Of a stretch of 64,000 bases of DNA, positions 33,176 through 44,289 are shown piece by piece. The DNA is taken from assembly GCF_027943255.1 (NCBI RefSeq), contig NC_072896.1:45472501-45536500 (forward strand), read 5' to 3'. Below the pieces are notes generated by a model that searched no databases, was not told the DNA's origin, and was given only the letters and a program-made list of their open reading frames with translations. Source of the stretch: Anastrepha obliqua. Its lineage: Eukaryota; Arthropoda; Insecta; Diptera; Tephritidae. Position numbers and translations under genes: made by a program. Position 1 is the first letter of the stretch, and every line of letters starts with the position of its first letter.

Positions 33176-33895
33176 CTAAATATCATCGCATGGATACACA
33201 ATCGACAGTCGGAGCTGAGACTTGGTTAGCTCAGTTGAGCACCTGCAATCTGATGCTGCCTAGAAGGATCTCACGACTTTCCACGTTGGTGCTTAGTGCT
33301 CTTGTTCAGCACTCGCCAAGCTGCTACAAAGCCCATTTTTCCAGGAGCAGACCACATCTAGTTAAGAAAGCTCCAAAGGGAATTAATTATGTGAGCTCAA
33401 TTGTATACACAATTCGGTAGACGAGAGTCTACTAGCGTGTGAAACATCGGATGCTGCGCCAACTGTATACAACTTAAACCTGTGATTGCTGTGCTATGAC
33501 TTAGATACTTATTTTATGGAAGCTTTCACCTTGAATGGGCTTAGGAAGGAGACCAAACAAATGCCCTCAGTTTTTTTCACACCTTTTCACGAGGTATTCC
33601 CTAATTGAAGCATTTTTTACGCAAAGCAATTTAATTGTTTCTCATTACTTTTACTTGAGAATTGAGAAAATATGTGGACACAATAATTTTTCAATATTTC
33701 TTTATACCTTAAAGTAGGTCCAGCACAAGGGAATACTAAAGTAAGAGGGCAATATCCCATAGTTTGGCTCTCTTTCCATTTTATAGTCGACTTTCCTACG
33801 GGATACGTATTTTCAAGAGATTACGGACTGGTTGAATTTGTTTTAGCTCTTTAGTATCTCAATTTTTTCATAATCAATTATTATATGTACAATCT
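33176..33895. other. Downstream flank of carrier B, no gene seen
   Basis: 33,190-33,420 has a 76-codon frame without a domain and is absent from block A. 33,462-33,895 aligns with 24,750-25,180. Confidence 0.4.
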
Positions 33896-33896
33896 T

Positions 33897-36800
33897 CTAA
33901 AATTGTATTTCATATTGTTTTTTCAGCGACATGAGTTCATCAAAAAATAAAAGTAGGAGTGTTGAATGCGGTACCCGTCGCAAATAGTTTACCCAGAAAC
34001 CTTTGTACAGTCCATATAGGCCCTCAGTGCGCGCGGTCTTGGCAAAACAATCAAACCAACCACTATACAATAGACCTTTGCCATTCGCATCCAAACCCTG
34101 ATTATAGAGACGTGTCATTATAACATCCGACGGTGTCATGGCCAAGGTAACCACACAGCCGGCAATGAAACCACCACATAGCGAATTCAATGCCGGTTGC
34201 ACTACCACATTCCGATCACGCAGAATAGACTTGACCGGTCCAAAAGTTGCCAACTGAACGCCGGAACTGATAGAAGCGCGCGCAATAGATGCTGTAGAGC
34301 CGCGCCATAAACCAAAAATGCCACCTTGGCGATAGATGTGACGCAGCGCCGATAACATGCCGGTGTGTTTGTGTTGATAGCCGACAGCGACTTGTTTGGG
34401 TGCATGCGATTGCAGTTGCGTTTTTACCTAGCGGGGCGAAACAAAATGCTCTGTTATTACGCAAATAAATAAAATTTTATTATATTTAATATTTAAATAA
34501 ATGTGTAAGTAATCTCAGACACGCGTATCTTTACAAATCCTATCTCTTATCTGCAGCTGCTTATTGAGCTTTCATGAACGTCTAAGAATTTGTGAGATAT
34601 GAAACTGCATGACTCCTCCAATCTGTTTTATTATGTTTTTATACTCATACAAACCAAGAAAAATGGACTCGAACAGTATGCGCCCACAGCGCCACCAGCA
34701 GCACCCGAAAAGAGGCTCAAACCGAAAGAGTCACCGCCGTTTTTGCGCCGAGTCGACTGCGTATTGGCTGCAGTGCTATAAAAGCCCAATCTAGGCATGA
34801 ACAGGACGGAGAATTAGTAGTAGTAGAAGTATTTTCTTGATTTGGACTTACCTTATGCCATTCACAATAAACTGAAAATACATAGTCGGCACCAGTCCTT
34901 TCTGCAAACCTGACCAACCATCGTTGCGTATTACAGTAACGAGCCCATGCAGAATACCTTTATATGGTACTACGTATGTGCCACGCGCTGCTAGTTCTCC
35001 TTGAAGTTGGATGCGAGTTTTGATGACCTTGGGAAGAACAAAAGTTTCTATTGATAATGAACTTTTCGCTTTGGGCCCGAATCAAAAGTTTATATCCGAG
35101 GTGTTTTGGCGATGCAGAGGTCCAATTCGTACTTAGTTTTTTTTCTATTTTTTTCAATATTTTCTTTTCGGACACCAAAAAACCAAATTGCAAGCGAAAA
35201 AGAAAATTCTTATAATAAATAAAACTTTGCTGGCATTATTTTGCGCGGTGTTTTCACTGCGTGAATACAACTTTGCCGTGAGATACGAAATTTCACGCAT
35301 ATTTCACGATAATGGAAATGAAATTGCTGATGAATTGACCAACTGCGGATCAGCGGGTTTCTCACAAGGAACAGAGCCAATAATCAAAATTACTATTACA
35401 GAAATCATGAATTGGATCAGCGATTAGGTATGTGATTTACATAAAAAGCGATGGTCCAGTCTAGAACGCTACAAAATTGTAAAGCGAATTGTGACAAGCC
35501 CGAACAGAAAACTGTCGGACTTTCTTCTAAATCTTACTAGAAAAGACCTTCGGTAGAAGGTGGGTGTTATTACAGGACACAATCCATGAGGTCAGCATAT
35601 GACTACCATTGGAATCTTTGACGAATCGATTTACCTGGTTTGTTTAGAGGAGGAGCTGGAAATCACTAAGCATTTTGTCTGTGAGTGTTCTATATACCTT
35701 TGCTAGATCAAGGCTACGATTTTTGCGTTCCGATGTCATGGGAATGAGTAAAATTTGTTATCTCAAACTGGAGAATATTTTCAGATTTACTGAAGTATCT
35801 GGAAAATTCTTACAGGACTAGCTATCTCTGCCTCGGTCTCTTTTCTAACCCATTTCTTTCTCTCTGTCCTTTCCTCTTTAACTATCAACCCTTTTACTTC
35901 CCAGAGCTTCGAATACAAAGAAATTTTTATCTTAAGTGTTTTAAGAGAGTTACTGTCTCGGTGCTTCTTGGCTCGCCTTTTTCAAATTTCAAGTTTAGGG
36001 CGATGCAATTTGTATGGGTTTTGACAGCCATTTCACGTGAAACGTGTTTAAAGCAATGCTTTTCTAAACTTTTTTTGCGGTATTTTCTTTTCAAAGATCA
36101 AAAACAAATTGTGCGCTGAAATAATTTTAAATGAAAGAAAACTAAAAAAGTCGTTGGTGGCATTTTTTTTTCAATTTTAAATAGCAACAAAATAAGCCTT
36201 TTTCTTTTCCTTTTTTATAATTTATGTTAAGAAATTATTGTTTTTTTTTTTGTTGAAGAGAAAACAGAGTTTATGCCTATGTCTTCTTTTTAATTTATGT
36301 TTCGGAATTTTTTCTTTGTCTTTAGTGATGTTTTGTGCTTTAGTTGTATTTAGTTTTCAATGATCGAAAATAAAATTTACATTAAAAAATTTGTCGGAAT
36401 CAATTAAACACTTAAAATTTTGTGGTAAAAAAATATTAAATTTTTAAAATTTTTTTAGTAAGTGTCAAATCACAATTAGTCTAAGCTTTGTCAACAGTCC
36501 AGTTGAGAGCCGAGGATTTCCATTTCTTTTAGGCTCTGTCCTTCTATCAACACGACGATCATCCATTAAGAGTTCAACCATACCGAATCGCCTTGAATGC
36601 ACTATTTTAAGTTTTGCGCAAATATTAAAGATTAACGGTGTAGCTCTTTTGAAATATTTTCATTAGATCGTTTTGGTTCTTGTTTGTTTGATGGATGGTC
36701 CCGCACTGGAGCGCTGAATTTGGCAAAAAATCACTTGACATAGGTTGCGAAATGAACTGCCGCATCGTCTTGCGCTTATGCTACACTAAATACTTTTTCG

Positions 36801-39800
36801 TCAAAAAAATATATATACATATATATCCAGTACGAACGAAGGCTAAGACTAAACTGAGATGTTTGCAGAAGTGAGAGTTACTGCATTCGATGGAAAGAGC
36901 TTTATACTTAACAGCGAATTTCTTTCAATTGCAGGTTCTTCAGCTACAAGTAAATTAAAGATAGTACGAGTTTTTAAATCCAATGAGAGGATTATGCACC
37001 GGAAAAGCACTAGAGCTCAAAGCGCACTCGCAAAAACAGTCATAGAATGTTGTAAACTCCTAAATGCCTTATCCCAGTGTTTCAGTGTAAACCTCATTTG
37101 GGTGCCAGTTCATAGAAATATAGCAGGAAACTGTATAGCAGAGAACTTGCCAGAAAAGGTACTACCCAAACTATTCAATCGGATAAAGCGTTGAAACCCA
37201 TACCCATTGCCACTTGTAAATTACACCAAACCAATTGCAAATGTAAGTACTCATATAGAATGGTACAACCCCAACTGGATTTTGGTCTACCGGGTCACAA
37301 TTTTTTTACAGTGTATTAAAGTTTCGCAATATAGATCAAAGCCATATTAACTAGTATGGTAAGTCCAGTACAAATATTGATTTTTCTTAAATTTCGCTTT
37401 TGCAGACTTTTAGTAAAATTCAATGATACATTTTTTTGTAGAACATTTTAACCCGTTGAATTCCACCGTTATGTGACTATTTGATCCATTTTTTCAAAAA
37501 TTGTTCAGAAGCCCTCTTAAACTGGGGATTTAAGGGTTAATATGTTCTACCAAAAGATTCCTTGGATAATTTCACTAGGGGCTGTTAAAGACATTGAACA
37601 CCTATGGGTTGAACGTACTTGAAAAAAAATGTAACAAAAAAATCCATATAAATATTGGAAACTTAAAATGCCTTATTTTCTTATCCAACTTGATTAAGCA
37701 GCCGAAATGTTCAAAGTTTACAATAGGAAAATATCAAAATTTGAATTGTAACCCCCAACAAATGGTTCGTAAAAATCAACTTTGTTTTTACTGAGCTTTT
37801 ATTAGATTTTGCGAACTGTTTTCCGTGTGCACTTCTCTATAGTGAGAAAAGATTATACTGCAATAACAGCTCATAATTTATCTTACAACAACAGCAAAAT
37901 GCAAAAAATGTATACGAGAGTGATAAGAGTCGAAATTCTGTGGACTGTGGCTGTTTTAATAGTTATTCAGTGGATTGCTTAGCACGCAGTTAAAATGGTT
38001 ATTGAAGGCTTTCTAGGTAAAAAGAGATCAGAAACCTACAAGTCTGATGTGCAAACTATGTTGGATGCATTCGAAAAGCTTCAAGTCAACATGTTTTTCA
38101 TGCATTTTCATTTGAATGAATTTAGTAGACAACTCGCCACCGAATCCGACGAGCATGGAGAACGATATCATCAGGTATCTTTGCCATTTGAAAAAAGGTG
38201 ACTTTAAAAAACGTTACAATTTTACAGCAATTCTTTTCTTATTGAATTCTTTTGAATTCTTTTCACTAGATGCAAGAGGAAAAAAGCCCCTGATGCAGTA
38301 TTGGCTGAAATTTGTTGGTGGTCAAAAGCTGTATTCGAAGGTGTGGGGTTAGACAGCGATAGGGATTCGGAAATATGTCCTCCGAAAAAAGCAGCACATT
38401 CAACTCTGCCTCTAAGCTTAAATTCAGCATCACTAGCCAAATGAATTAAACGGGTTGTTTTTTCAGAGCCCAACTCTTTTTCCACCAGAAACATCACAGA
38501 GTTTTATTTGATATGGAATACATGAAATATATACATTCATTTTTGTTACCTTTTGTTTTTTTAACTTAAAATTGTCGCATGTGTTACTGATACACAAAGA
38601 AACTTTTCAAATAGTAAATTCAAAATGGCAAAACCTAACAACATGCGAGTTAAGGAAATTAACATGGCCGAAAATCAACAGTGGTCGTTCAAAATGCCTG
38701 CTAACACTCAACGGAGAGAATACAAGAACTTTGATAGGTATATTAACCGGTCATTGTCCAAGAGCTAAAAATGCTAGAAGGCTGGGAGTTCCATACTGCG
38801 ATTACTGTGGAAGCTGCTATAATACAGAAGAGGAGAAAACTATTAGACACCTCCTCTGTCAGTGTGAAGGATTACATAGAAGAAGACTTTACACTTTGGT
38901 AGTGCACTTTTAATAAATGTAGCGACTATAGTGATTCTTAAAGGGTTACATACGTCCATTATCTTCCAAAAATCGAAAGTATACTTTCTTAAAAATATAC
39001 CGTGAAACTTTTAAGCGGCAATTCCTAATATTATAGCTTCTACAGCCCATTACCTAGGTAGAGAGCGACCCGCGCGCTCCTGTACATCAAATTTTAAACT
39101 CGTTTTTCTCGAAACTACTTTTTCCGGCACGAACTGCATGACAACTCATACGTTTTTTAATATTTTTTGATGCGGTTTGTTTTAATATTCGAATTTTCTC
39201 TATACATAGATTTGATTTTTGATATTTTTATTAAGAAATTTTATAAACGTAAACGCATACTTTTTTTAAATGCCGTAGATTGTAAAATTTTTCGAAATTC
39301 AAAAATCCGGCTCGACAGACTATAACTGACTACAACTATATTTTACAAGAAATTTTTGTATAAATATTATTTTTTGTAAAGAAAAATTAAAATACATTTT
39401 TTTATAAAGTTTAATTACTAGTAAAAAATGCATGTAATGTAAATGTAAATTTTTGTATATTTATTTCTATTTTATCCCTTCTAGAAACAGTTTTTCTTTT
39501 AGCGCTACTGGACGTATGTACCCCTCAAACTAACGAAGTTAAGCTCGCTTATAAAAGCCACGGGATGGTTTAAAAGGAATCCTATAGTGTTCCAATGATA
39601 ACACAACGGACCTACGGCAGGTCCAAGTGTGTCATAATGGCAGCCACCAAATTTACTTACCTGCCTGCCTAAATCCAATGGTTGGAAAGCCTTTGTTAAA
39701 AGTATTATCATTTGTTGTGGCCTTAGTTCATACAAAAACTACAAGATTTTTGTATATAAGATCAGGACCTATTTATTTAAAAAACTTGCTTAGTCCTTAT

Positions 39801-41216
39801 AAGTTCTTTTGTTAAGTGTCTTCAGGTATTATAACAATTTTAAATGGTCAAAAAAATATGATAGGTTTCCACAAAAAACTAAAAGAATTTATCGAGTTTT
39901 GTTAAGTTTTTTAAAACAGACTTCTATTCACAATACTTTTTCATTTCCATACTTCCAAGGCGTAAACTATATTTTTGTCCGTATCGACAGCAACGCTGTC
40001 GCTCATGGCCTTAGACAGCCCCCCAACCACATCAAGGGTAGTCGAGTAATGTAAATCCAGGTTAAACTATGTCGGCAGACATACTATCCTGATGTTAACA
40101 TGGATACCGGGACACGTGGGTATCGCGGGTAACGAGATCTCCGACTCTTTAGCCAGAATCGGCTCTGAAACCAATTTCCTTGGCCCGGAGCCCGTTCTAC
40201 TCTAACCCACAAGCGAGCTTGGCAGGCTGAGAGAGGCAGCAGATGGACAAAACTGATGTTAACTGTCATGTCCGACCAACTGTCGCAATTCCTCCTGCCA
40301 TTAAGCAGAGGGGACTGTAAGCAGCTGGTTGAACTGGTGGGCATCTCAGATAGTGTACTCTTCTCAGCATGTGGAGAGGAGGATGAGACGGCGGACCACT
40401 TTCTGTGCATCTGCCCCGCCTTCGCTCGAATCAGGCTTGAGGTCTTTGGCACTGATGTGTTAAGAAGTGACCACCTTGGCTCCCGGGCACCACAAGATCT
40501 ACTCAGATTTCTTCGGAGGTCGAGTAGAAAATTGAGAAAGAAAATTGAAAAGGGAATGCGAGTGCAGTACAATGGATTTAATTGCGCTGTACTTGCTAGT
40601 TGCCCAGACACACAAAAAAAAAAAACATTTAGAAACATCTTAGAACATTTAAATAGAAAAACTCGGCTTCGCGCATTGGGTAATTATTATTATAATGAAT
40701 GCATGAGTTATGCACTAGGTAAATCAATTTTAATCTTATCGCCCTTTCCACGGTATCGCACACTGCTTAGAAATACATCATATTGCAAAAAGCCAAAATA
40801 TATATAGAAAAACCGGCTTTAAAGTTTTCACACACTGTTAAGATACTGTCAATATTTTTTAGGCAGTCTATCGGAATTTTCGGGAAATTACTATAACAAT
40901 CTTTCAGCTAACGAACGGAATTCGTGTATATTTTAACGACAATTAAAATCTTTCGAGTGTTTTTATAACTACGAGTATTAAAAATTCACAAACACAATTT
41001 TTCAGTATAGCCTCGATGTTTGGGAATCTTTATGGAGCTACGCGAAATTATTTTATAGTTTCTAATTCACATTAAGACGATTTTATACCATATAAATAGT
41101 TGATTCAAAGACTTTATATTTATTAATTTTGCTTTACAACTCACATCAAGCGGATTAGTGAAAATCGTCGCACCGACAGCAGCCAGACCGCCAATCACAT
41201 ATTCAGATGCGTTCAT
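33897..41216 (-). CDS. SLC25A35: Mitochondrial carrier, SLC25A34/35 group, copy B (4 coding exons, 6.1-kb intron 1)
   Basis: Coding exons are 41,216-41,145, 35,027-34,852, 34,790-34,655 and 34,427-33,897, the same lengths and splice sites as copy A, again 304 residues with no stop or frameshift. The three signatures (PLDVIKTR, SPFFLVKTQ, TPSDVIMTR) are intact. Differences from A number about 17. They include W95S, W111S (in the FWGAAGG motif), G182S (SIGSG), T100N, H74Y and A284T, plus a cluster in the last 30 residues. The W111 and G182 changes fall in usually conserved motifs. Intron 1 is about 6.1 kb against 1.75 kb in A. The 5' UTR intron and GATA cluster are also preserved. It is either a functional diverging paralogue or a young gene under relaxed constraint. 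Confidence 0.85.
35299..35997 (+). mobile_element. NLTR-1 non-LTR 3' fragment in carrier B intron 1
   Basis: GNEIADELTNCGSAGF (35,319) leads into EIMNWISD, a stop, then KKRWSSLERYKIVKRIVTSPNRKLSDFLLNL, VGVITGHNP and CLEEELEI, followed by a 3' UTR matching that at 1,370-1,650. Several stops. The flanking host repeat (35,249-35,298 and 36,000-36,060) is found unbroken at 58,085-58,185, which locates both edges. Confidence 0.7.
36000..36854. other. Carrier B intron 1, AT-rich stretch
   Basis: 36,000-36,060 is the right half of the host repeat (TTTCACGTGAAACG). The rest is T-rich with no frame or element recognised. Confidence 0.45.
36855..37235 (+). mobile_element. NLTR-2 RNase H fragment (left part of a split copy)
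   Basis: The frame at 36,859-37,194 has SALAKTVIECCKLLNALSQC and VNLIWVPVHRNIAGNCIAENL, the RNase H end, then PIATCKL at about 37,205. The next expected block (WQNLTTCELRKLTWPKIN) appears only at 38,615, after about 1.4 kb of foreign DNA. Confidence 0.65.
37236..38600. mobile_element. Insertion splitting NLTR-2, carrying an SDEHGER-type ORF piece
   Basis: The sequence between the two NLTR-2 halves includes 37,985-38,201 (plus), encoding VIEGFLGKKRSETYKSDV...FFMHFHLNEFS...ESDEHGERYHQ. A GNxRS...HLHSHL...SDEHGERFHQ pattern recurs in proteins of poorly classified insect DNA transposons; I recall it but cannot name the family. Downstream, 38,272-38,440 may be a further coding piece (CKRKKAPDAV). 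No clear terminal repeats were found. Boundaries are inferred from the NLTR-2 break. Confidence 0.45.
38601..38930 (+). mobile_element. NLTR-2 3' fragment (right part of split copy)
   Basis: 38,572-38,913 reads IVNSKWQNLTTCELRKLTWP...LLTLNGENTRTLIGILTGHCPRAKNARRLGV and CDYCGSCYNTEEEKTIRHLLCQC, the NLTR-2 tail. It is the remainder of the copy that starts at 36,855. Confidence 0.65.
38931..39994. other. Carrier B intron 1 with a degenerate MITE
   Basis: 39,203-39,326 is an inverted, eroded relative of the MITE at 44,756-44,911 (CGACAGACTATA end at 39,314). From about 39,885 the sequence again matches block A (26,815 onwards). No gene. Confidence 0.5.
39995..40622 (+). mobile_element. NLTR-3 non-LTR 3' fragment, block B copy
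   Basis: Same insertion as 26,935-27,553, with poly(A) at 40,613-40,624. 40,256-40,807 reads through LVELVGISDSVLFSACGEEDETADHFLCIC. Relative to A it lacks the TGRFLWAKHLEK segment and has an extra insertion after FLRRSS. Confidence 0.7.
40640..41144. other. Carrier B intron 1, exon-1-proximal part
   Basis: Intron sequence almost identical to 27,560-28,064. No element seen. Confidence 0.5.
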
Positions 41217-41410
41217 TGTAAATGACCCACTGTAGATAAATATAAATAATTGCGTTGAAATTAATTGCATGTTTCTTTTTGCAATCACTGTATTCAACAA
41301 TAACAATAATAAAAGCCATATTCCTCACCAATTTCCACTTCCACTCAACTTGAACTTTCTGCTGTGACTGCTAACTTTAGTTTAGTTTTGTGATCTAAGC
41401 TAATCGCTGC

Positions 41411-41431
41411 TTATCAACTATCTGCTTATCA
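41411..41431 (-). promoter_or_regulatory. GATA-motif cluster upstream of carrier B
   Basis: The same 21-bp triple-GATA string as at 28,331, at the same distance from the ATG. Confidence 0.45.
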
Positions 41432-41439
41432 CATCTTTA

Positions 41440-42354
41440 GCGAGCGTCATTTGTGTAGATGAGAAATACTAAAAGTGTATAACACTCGATTTATCTCTGA
41501 ACATAGGTTTATTATGACAGTAAAATAAATGCAAATATTAAACATTAGTCACATTTGAGGGAGATACTCTGTATATTGTCTACGACTCTGCCGGCGTAAA
41601 CGATGTCGTACCGTCTTTTTCCGAAAATAAGACTTTGTGATAGTTTCTTCTTTGGTCCAAATACGCGCTGGGGCTTATTTTCGGGCGAGGGAAAAAATAA
41701 AAGTATATTTGGGCAACTCTCCGCGTAGCGCAGAATTCCATGTCATAAACGTTTTTAAATAAATAAATAGTGTTTACAGTAATGAATCCAACGTGAAAAA
41801 GTAGTTTCTGCGTTTACGAACAAAAACCATTTCCATAAAAAAAAATAGAATTTTCTGCAAAAGTGCAGTTTAAGGTGCCAAACGGTCACGGTGAAGCCTG
41901 TCCCCAGCATAACTTATAAAATTAAAACCAATATGAAAAAAACCAATTAGTGAAGCATAATAATCAGTATAACTGTTATTGACATTTTGATATTGTTCAA
42001 GGTATATTAGTAGAATTGAGAAATATTATTATTAAAAAAAAATGCTAATGCGTTTTTGGATGATACTTCTTGTCCTCAGTTTTTTGCGTCACGGCCTATC
42101 AATGGATTATTTACATAAAAATAATATGTGAAATTAGTTTTACTCTGGTAAAAGCAACATTTAACTTTGCTAACTTGATTCAATAAGGCAGAAATTAATC
42201 TCATGATTGAATTTTTTGGTTTTCATACCTTGCAAGCAACAAACTTGTGTTGGGAATAACAGAATCGTCGCGGTGAAGCCCCAATATATTTTTCAAATAA
42301 AATTAATAATAATCGAAAATCGCCGACAATTTGTTTAAAAAATCAGTAATATGA
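41440..42354. other. Carrier B upstream region with GTCACGGTGAAGCCT repeats
   Basis: Motif copies are at 41,885-41,899 (exact), 42,088-42,097 (GTCACGG..CCT, five bases lost) and 42,267-42,281 (two changes). Further GGTGAAGCCT copies lie beyond the mariner at 44,305-44,314 and 44,323-44,332. Non-coding. Confidence 0.6.
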
Positions 42355-42465
42355 GGTCAGTCCATAAGTTCGTACGTATTTTACCCATAATTTCACTTTT
42401 GTACGATTTTTGCATACAAAAAATTATTTGCGGAATATAACGGAACTATTTATTGGAAGGGTTTT

Positions 42466-43059
42466 TTGCATCGGGTGGTGACTGGCGACGAAAAATGGAT
42501 CCACTACGATAACCCAAAACGCAAAAAATCATGGGGTTTGCCCGACCACGCATCAACGTCGACGGCCAAGCAGAATATTCACGGCAAGAAAATCATGCTC
42601 TGCATTTGGTGGGATCAGGTCGGCGTCGTATATTTTGAGCTGCTCCAACCGGGCGAAACAATCACGGGGGATCGTTACCGACTGCAATTGATGCGTTTAA
42701 GCCGGGCATTGAAAGAAAAACGGCCGGAAACGGTAAAAAGGCACCACAAGCTTATTTTGCAACATGACAACGCTCGGCCGCATGTTGCTCAACCTGTCAA
42801 AAAATACCTTGGAACGCTCGGCTGGGAAGTGTTACCCCACCCGCCGTATAGTCCAGACATAGCTCCCTCCGATTATCATTTGTTCCGGCATATGAGTCTC
42901 GATTTGGCGGACCAGCGGTTCTCCTCGTACGAGGCTACCAAAATATGGGCTGAGTCATGGATAGCCAAGCAGCGGCCAGAATTTTGGAGAAACGGCATCC
43001 GGAAATTGCCCGAAAGATGGGCGAAAGTTGTAGCTAGCGATGGCCAATACTTCGAATGA
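42466..43059 (+). pseudogene. Mariner (Mos1/vertumnana-like) catalytic domain, open frame
   Basis: A 197-residue open frame holds all three catalytic blocks: VVTGDEKWIHY (first Asp), LQHDNARPHVA (second) and PYSPDIAPSDYHLF (third), with 34 residues between the last two. It ends FWRNGIRKLPERWAKVVASDGQYFE as the family does. The N-terminal DNA-binding half is missing and no ATG of the family precedes it, so it is a fragment despite its clean frame. It lies between the left end and the second transposase of the mosaic element. Confidence 0.75.
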
Positions 43060-43212
43060 AATATTTTGTACCGTTTTTTCACAATAAAGCCCCAAATCTT
43101 CGAAAAAAACCTTTAAAACTAATTCAACCTCCTAATATATTTTCTTTGATATATTGTGCATCCAACAAGTGATTTTAATCGCGGATAGAAGCACGTGTTG
43201 TTAAAAAATAAA

Positions 43213-44218
43213 ATGGAATCTTCGAACACGTATAAGAGGTATATTTTGTATTTTTTTATAAAAGTGGTAAAAATGCAACAACTGCTGCTGCAGAAATAAA
43301 CACTATTCACGGAGAGGATACCGTGAGTGTAAGGACTGCGCAAAAGTGGTTTTCAAAATTCCGAGGTGGTAACTGCGACGTTATCGTTCTGAAGTCTTTA
43401 ACTCCCTTGCTCCAACTCGTGGAAGCTGAGTCAAATTTGACAGTCGATATGATAGCTCAGAGGTTAAATTCATCGCATGGAACAGTTCACAGGTACCTGG
43501 TTCAATTGGGAAAGGTTTCAAAGCTGGGAAACTGGGTTCCACATAGACTTTCCGTCGCCAACCTTCAGCAAAAAGTGAATGTGTGTTCTCAGCTGCTGCA
43601 ACGGCTTGAAAATGAAAGTTTTTTGAACCGTATCGTTACTGGTGATGAAAAATGGGTCCTTTACAATAATCCTGTTTGCAAACGCCAATGGTTAGATAAA
43701 GATGAAACACCATAACCGACCCCTAGAGATGGCATTCACCCCAAGAAGATTCTCCTGTATATTTTTTAGGATATGACCGGCATTGTTTATTATGAACTTC
43801 TGAAACCAAACCAGACGATAACTGCTGATTATTATTCCCATCAGCTATCAAACCTGAATGAGGCACTTAACAAAAATCGGCCGTTTTTAGTGAATAGACG
43901 CAAAATTTTGTTTCACCACGACAACGCAAGACCTCATACCGTAAGGCAAACATTAGGTAAGCTGAGCGAGCTCGGATGGGAGCTAATGCCGCATCGACCA
44001 TACTCTCCGGATATTGCACCTTGTGATTATCACCTTTTCCGTGGACTTCAATCCCATATGAGTAACAAGAACTACTACTCAAAAGAAGCTATAAAAAGGG
44101 ATATCGAAGCGTATTGGGCTCCAAGGACAAATAATTTTTTGATCAGGGAATTAAAAATTTGCCTAAACGTTGGGAAGACGTTGTAAATAATGAAGGAAAA
44201 TATATTATTGATGAGTAA
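43213..44218 (+). pseudogene. Mariner transposase (mellifera/cecropia-like), frameshifted with stops
   Basis: MESSNTYKRYILYFF at 43,213 shifts frame, then 43,323-43,715 gives SVRTAQKWFSKFRGGNCDV (helix-turn-helix 1), RLNSSHGTVHRYLVQLGKV (2) and NRIVTGDEKWVLY (first Asp). A stop follows DKDETP and another precedes MTGIVYYELL. 43,773-44,186 holds FHHDNARPHT and PYSPDIAPCDYHLF, so all three Asp survive. A last frameshift precedes the C-terminus at 44,218. It belongs with the outer ends of the mosaic. Confidence 0.75.
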
Positions 44219-44289
44219 ATACTTTAAACATCTTTTTTAATAATTTTAAAACCACCTTTGAAAAACGCACGAACTTATGGACTGACCTG

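Larger units (their letters stand above)
32059..42310. repeat. Duplicated segment B (carrier locus)
   Basis: Direct partner of 23,689-29,965 on the same strand. It is longer because it keeps about 3.4 kb of old retroelement sequence in intron 1 (35,390-38,768), an extra 38.9-39.88 kb stretch and about 0.5 kb near 33 kb. The left flanks of the two copies differ completely upstream of CTGAGGATTTTCCG, fixing that breakpoint. Confidence 0.9.
42355..44287 (+). mobile_element. Mosaic mariner: outer ends GGTCAGTCCATAAGTTCGT with two transposase pieces
   Basis: GGTCAGTCCATAAGTTCGT at 42,355 is matched in inverse by ACGAACTTATGGACTGACC at 44,269-44,287, giving a 1,933-bp unit. A normal mariner is about 1.3 kb. 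The excess is explained by a second, unrelated mariner half inside its 5' side (42,466-43,105). TA duplications are not obvious. Confidence 0.75.

Noticed and set aside
37449..37541. Possible 93-bp piggyBac-type MITE bounded by TTAACCC and GGGTTAA
   Set aside because: Only seven terminal bases match convincingly and the inner sequences differ, so chance is likely.
37985..38201. SDEHGER-type frame as a host gene
   Set aside because: It lies inside sequence inserted into a retrotransposon, lacks start and splice context, and resembles transposon-borne proteins.
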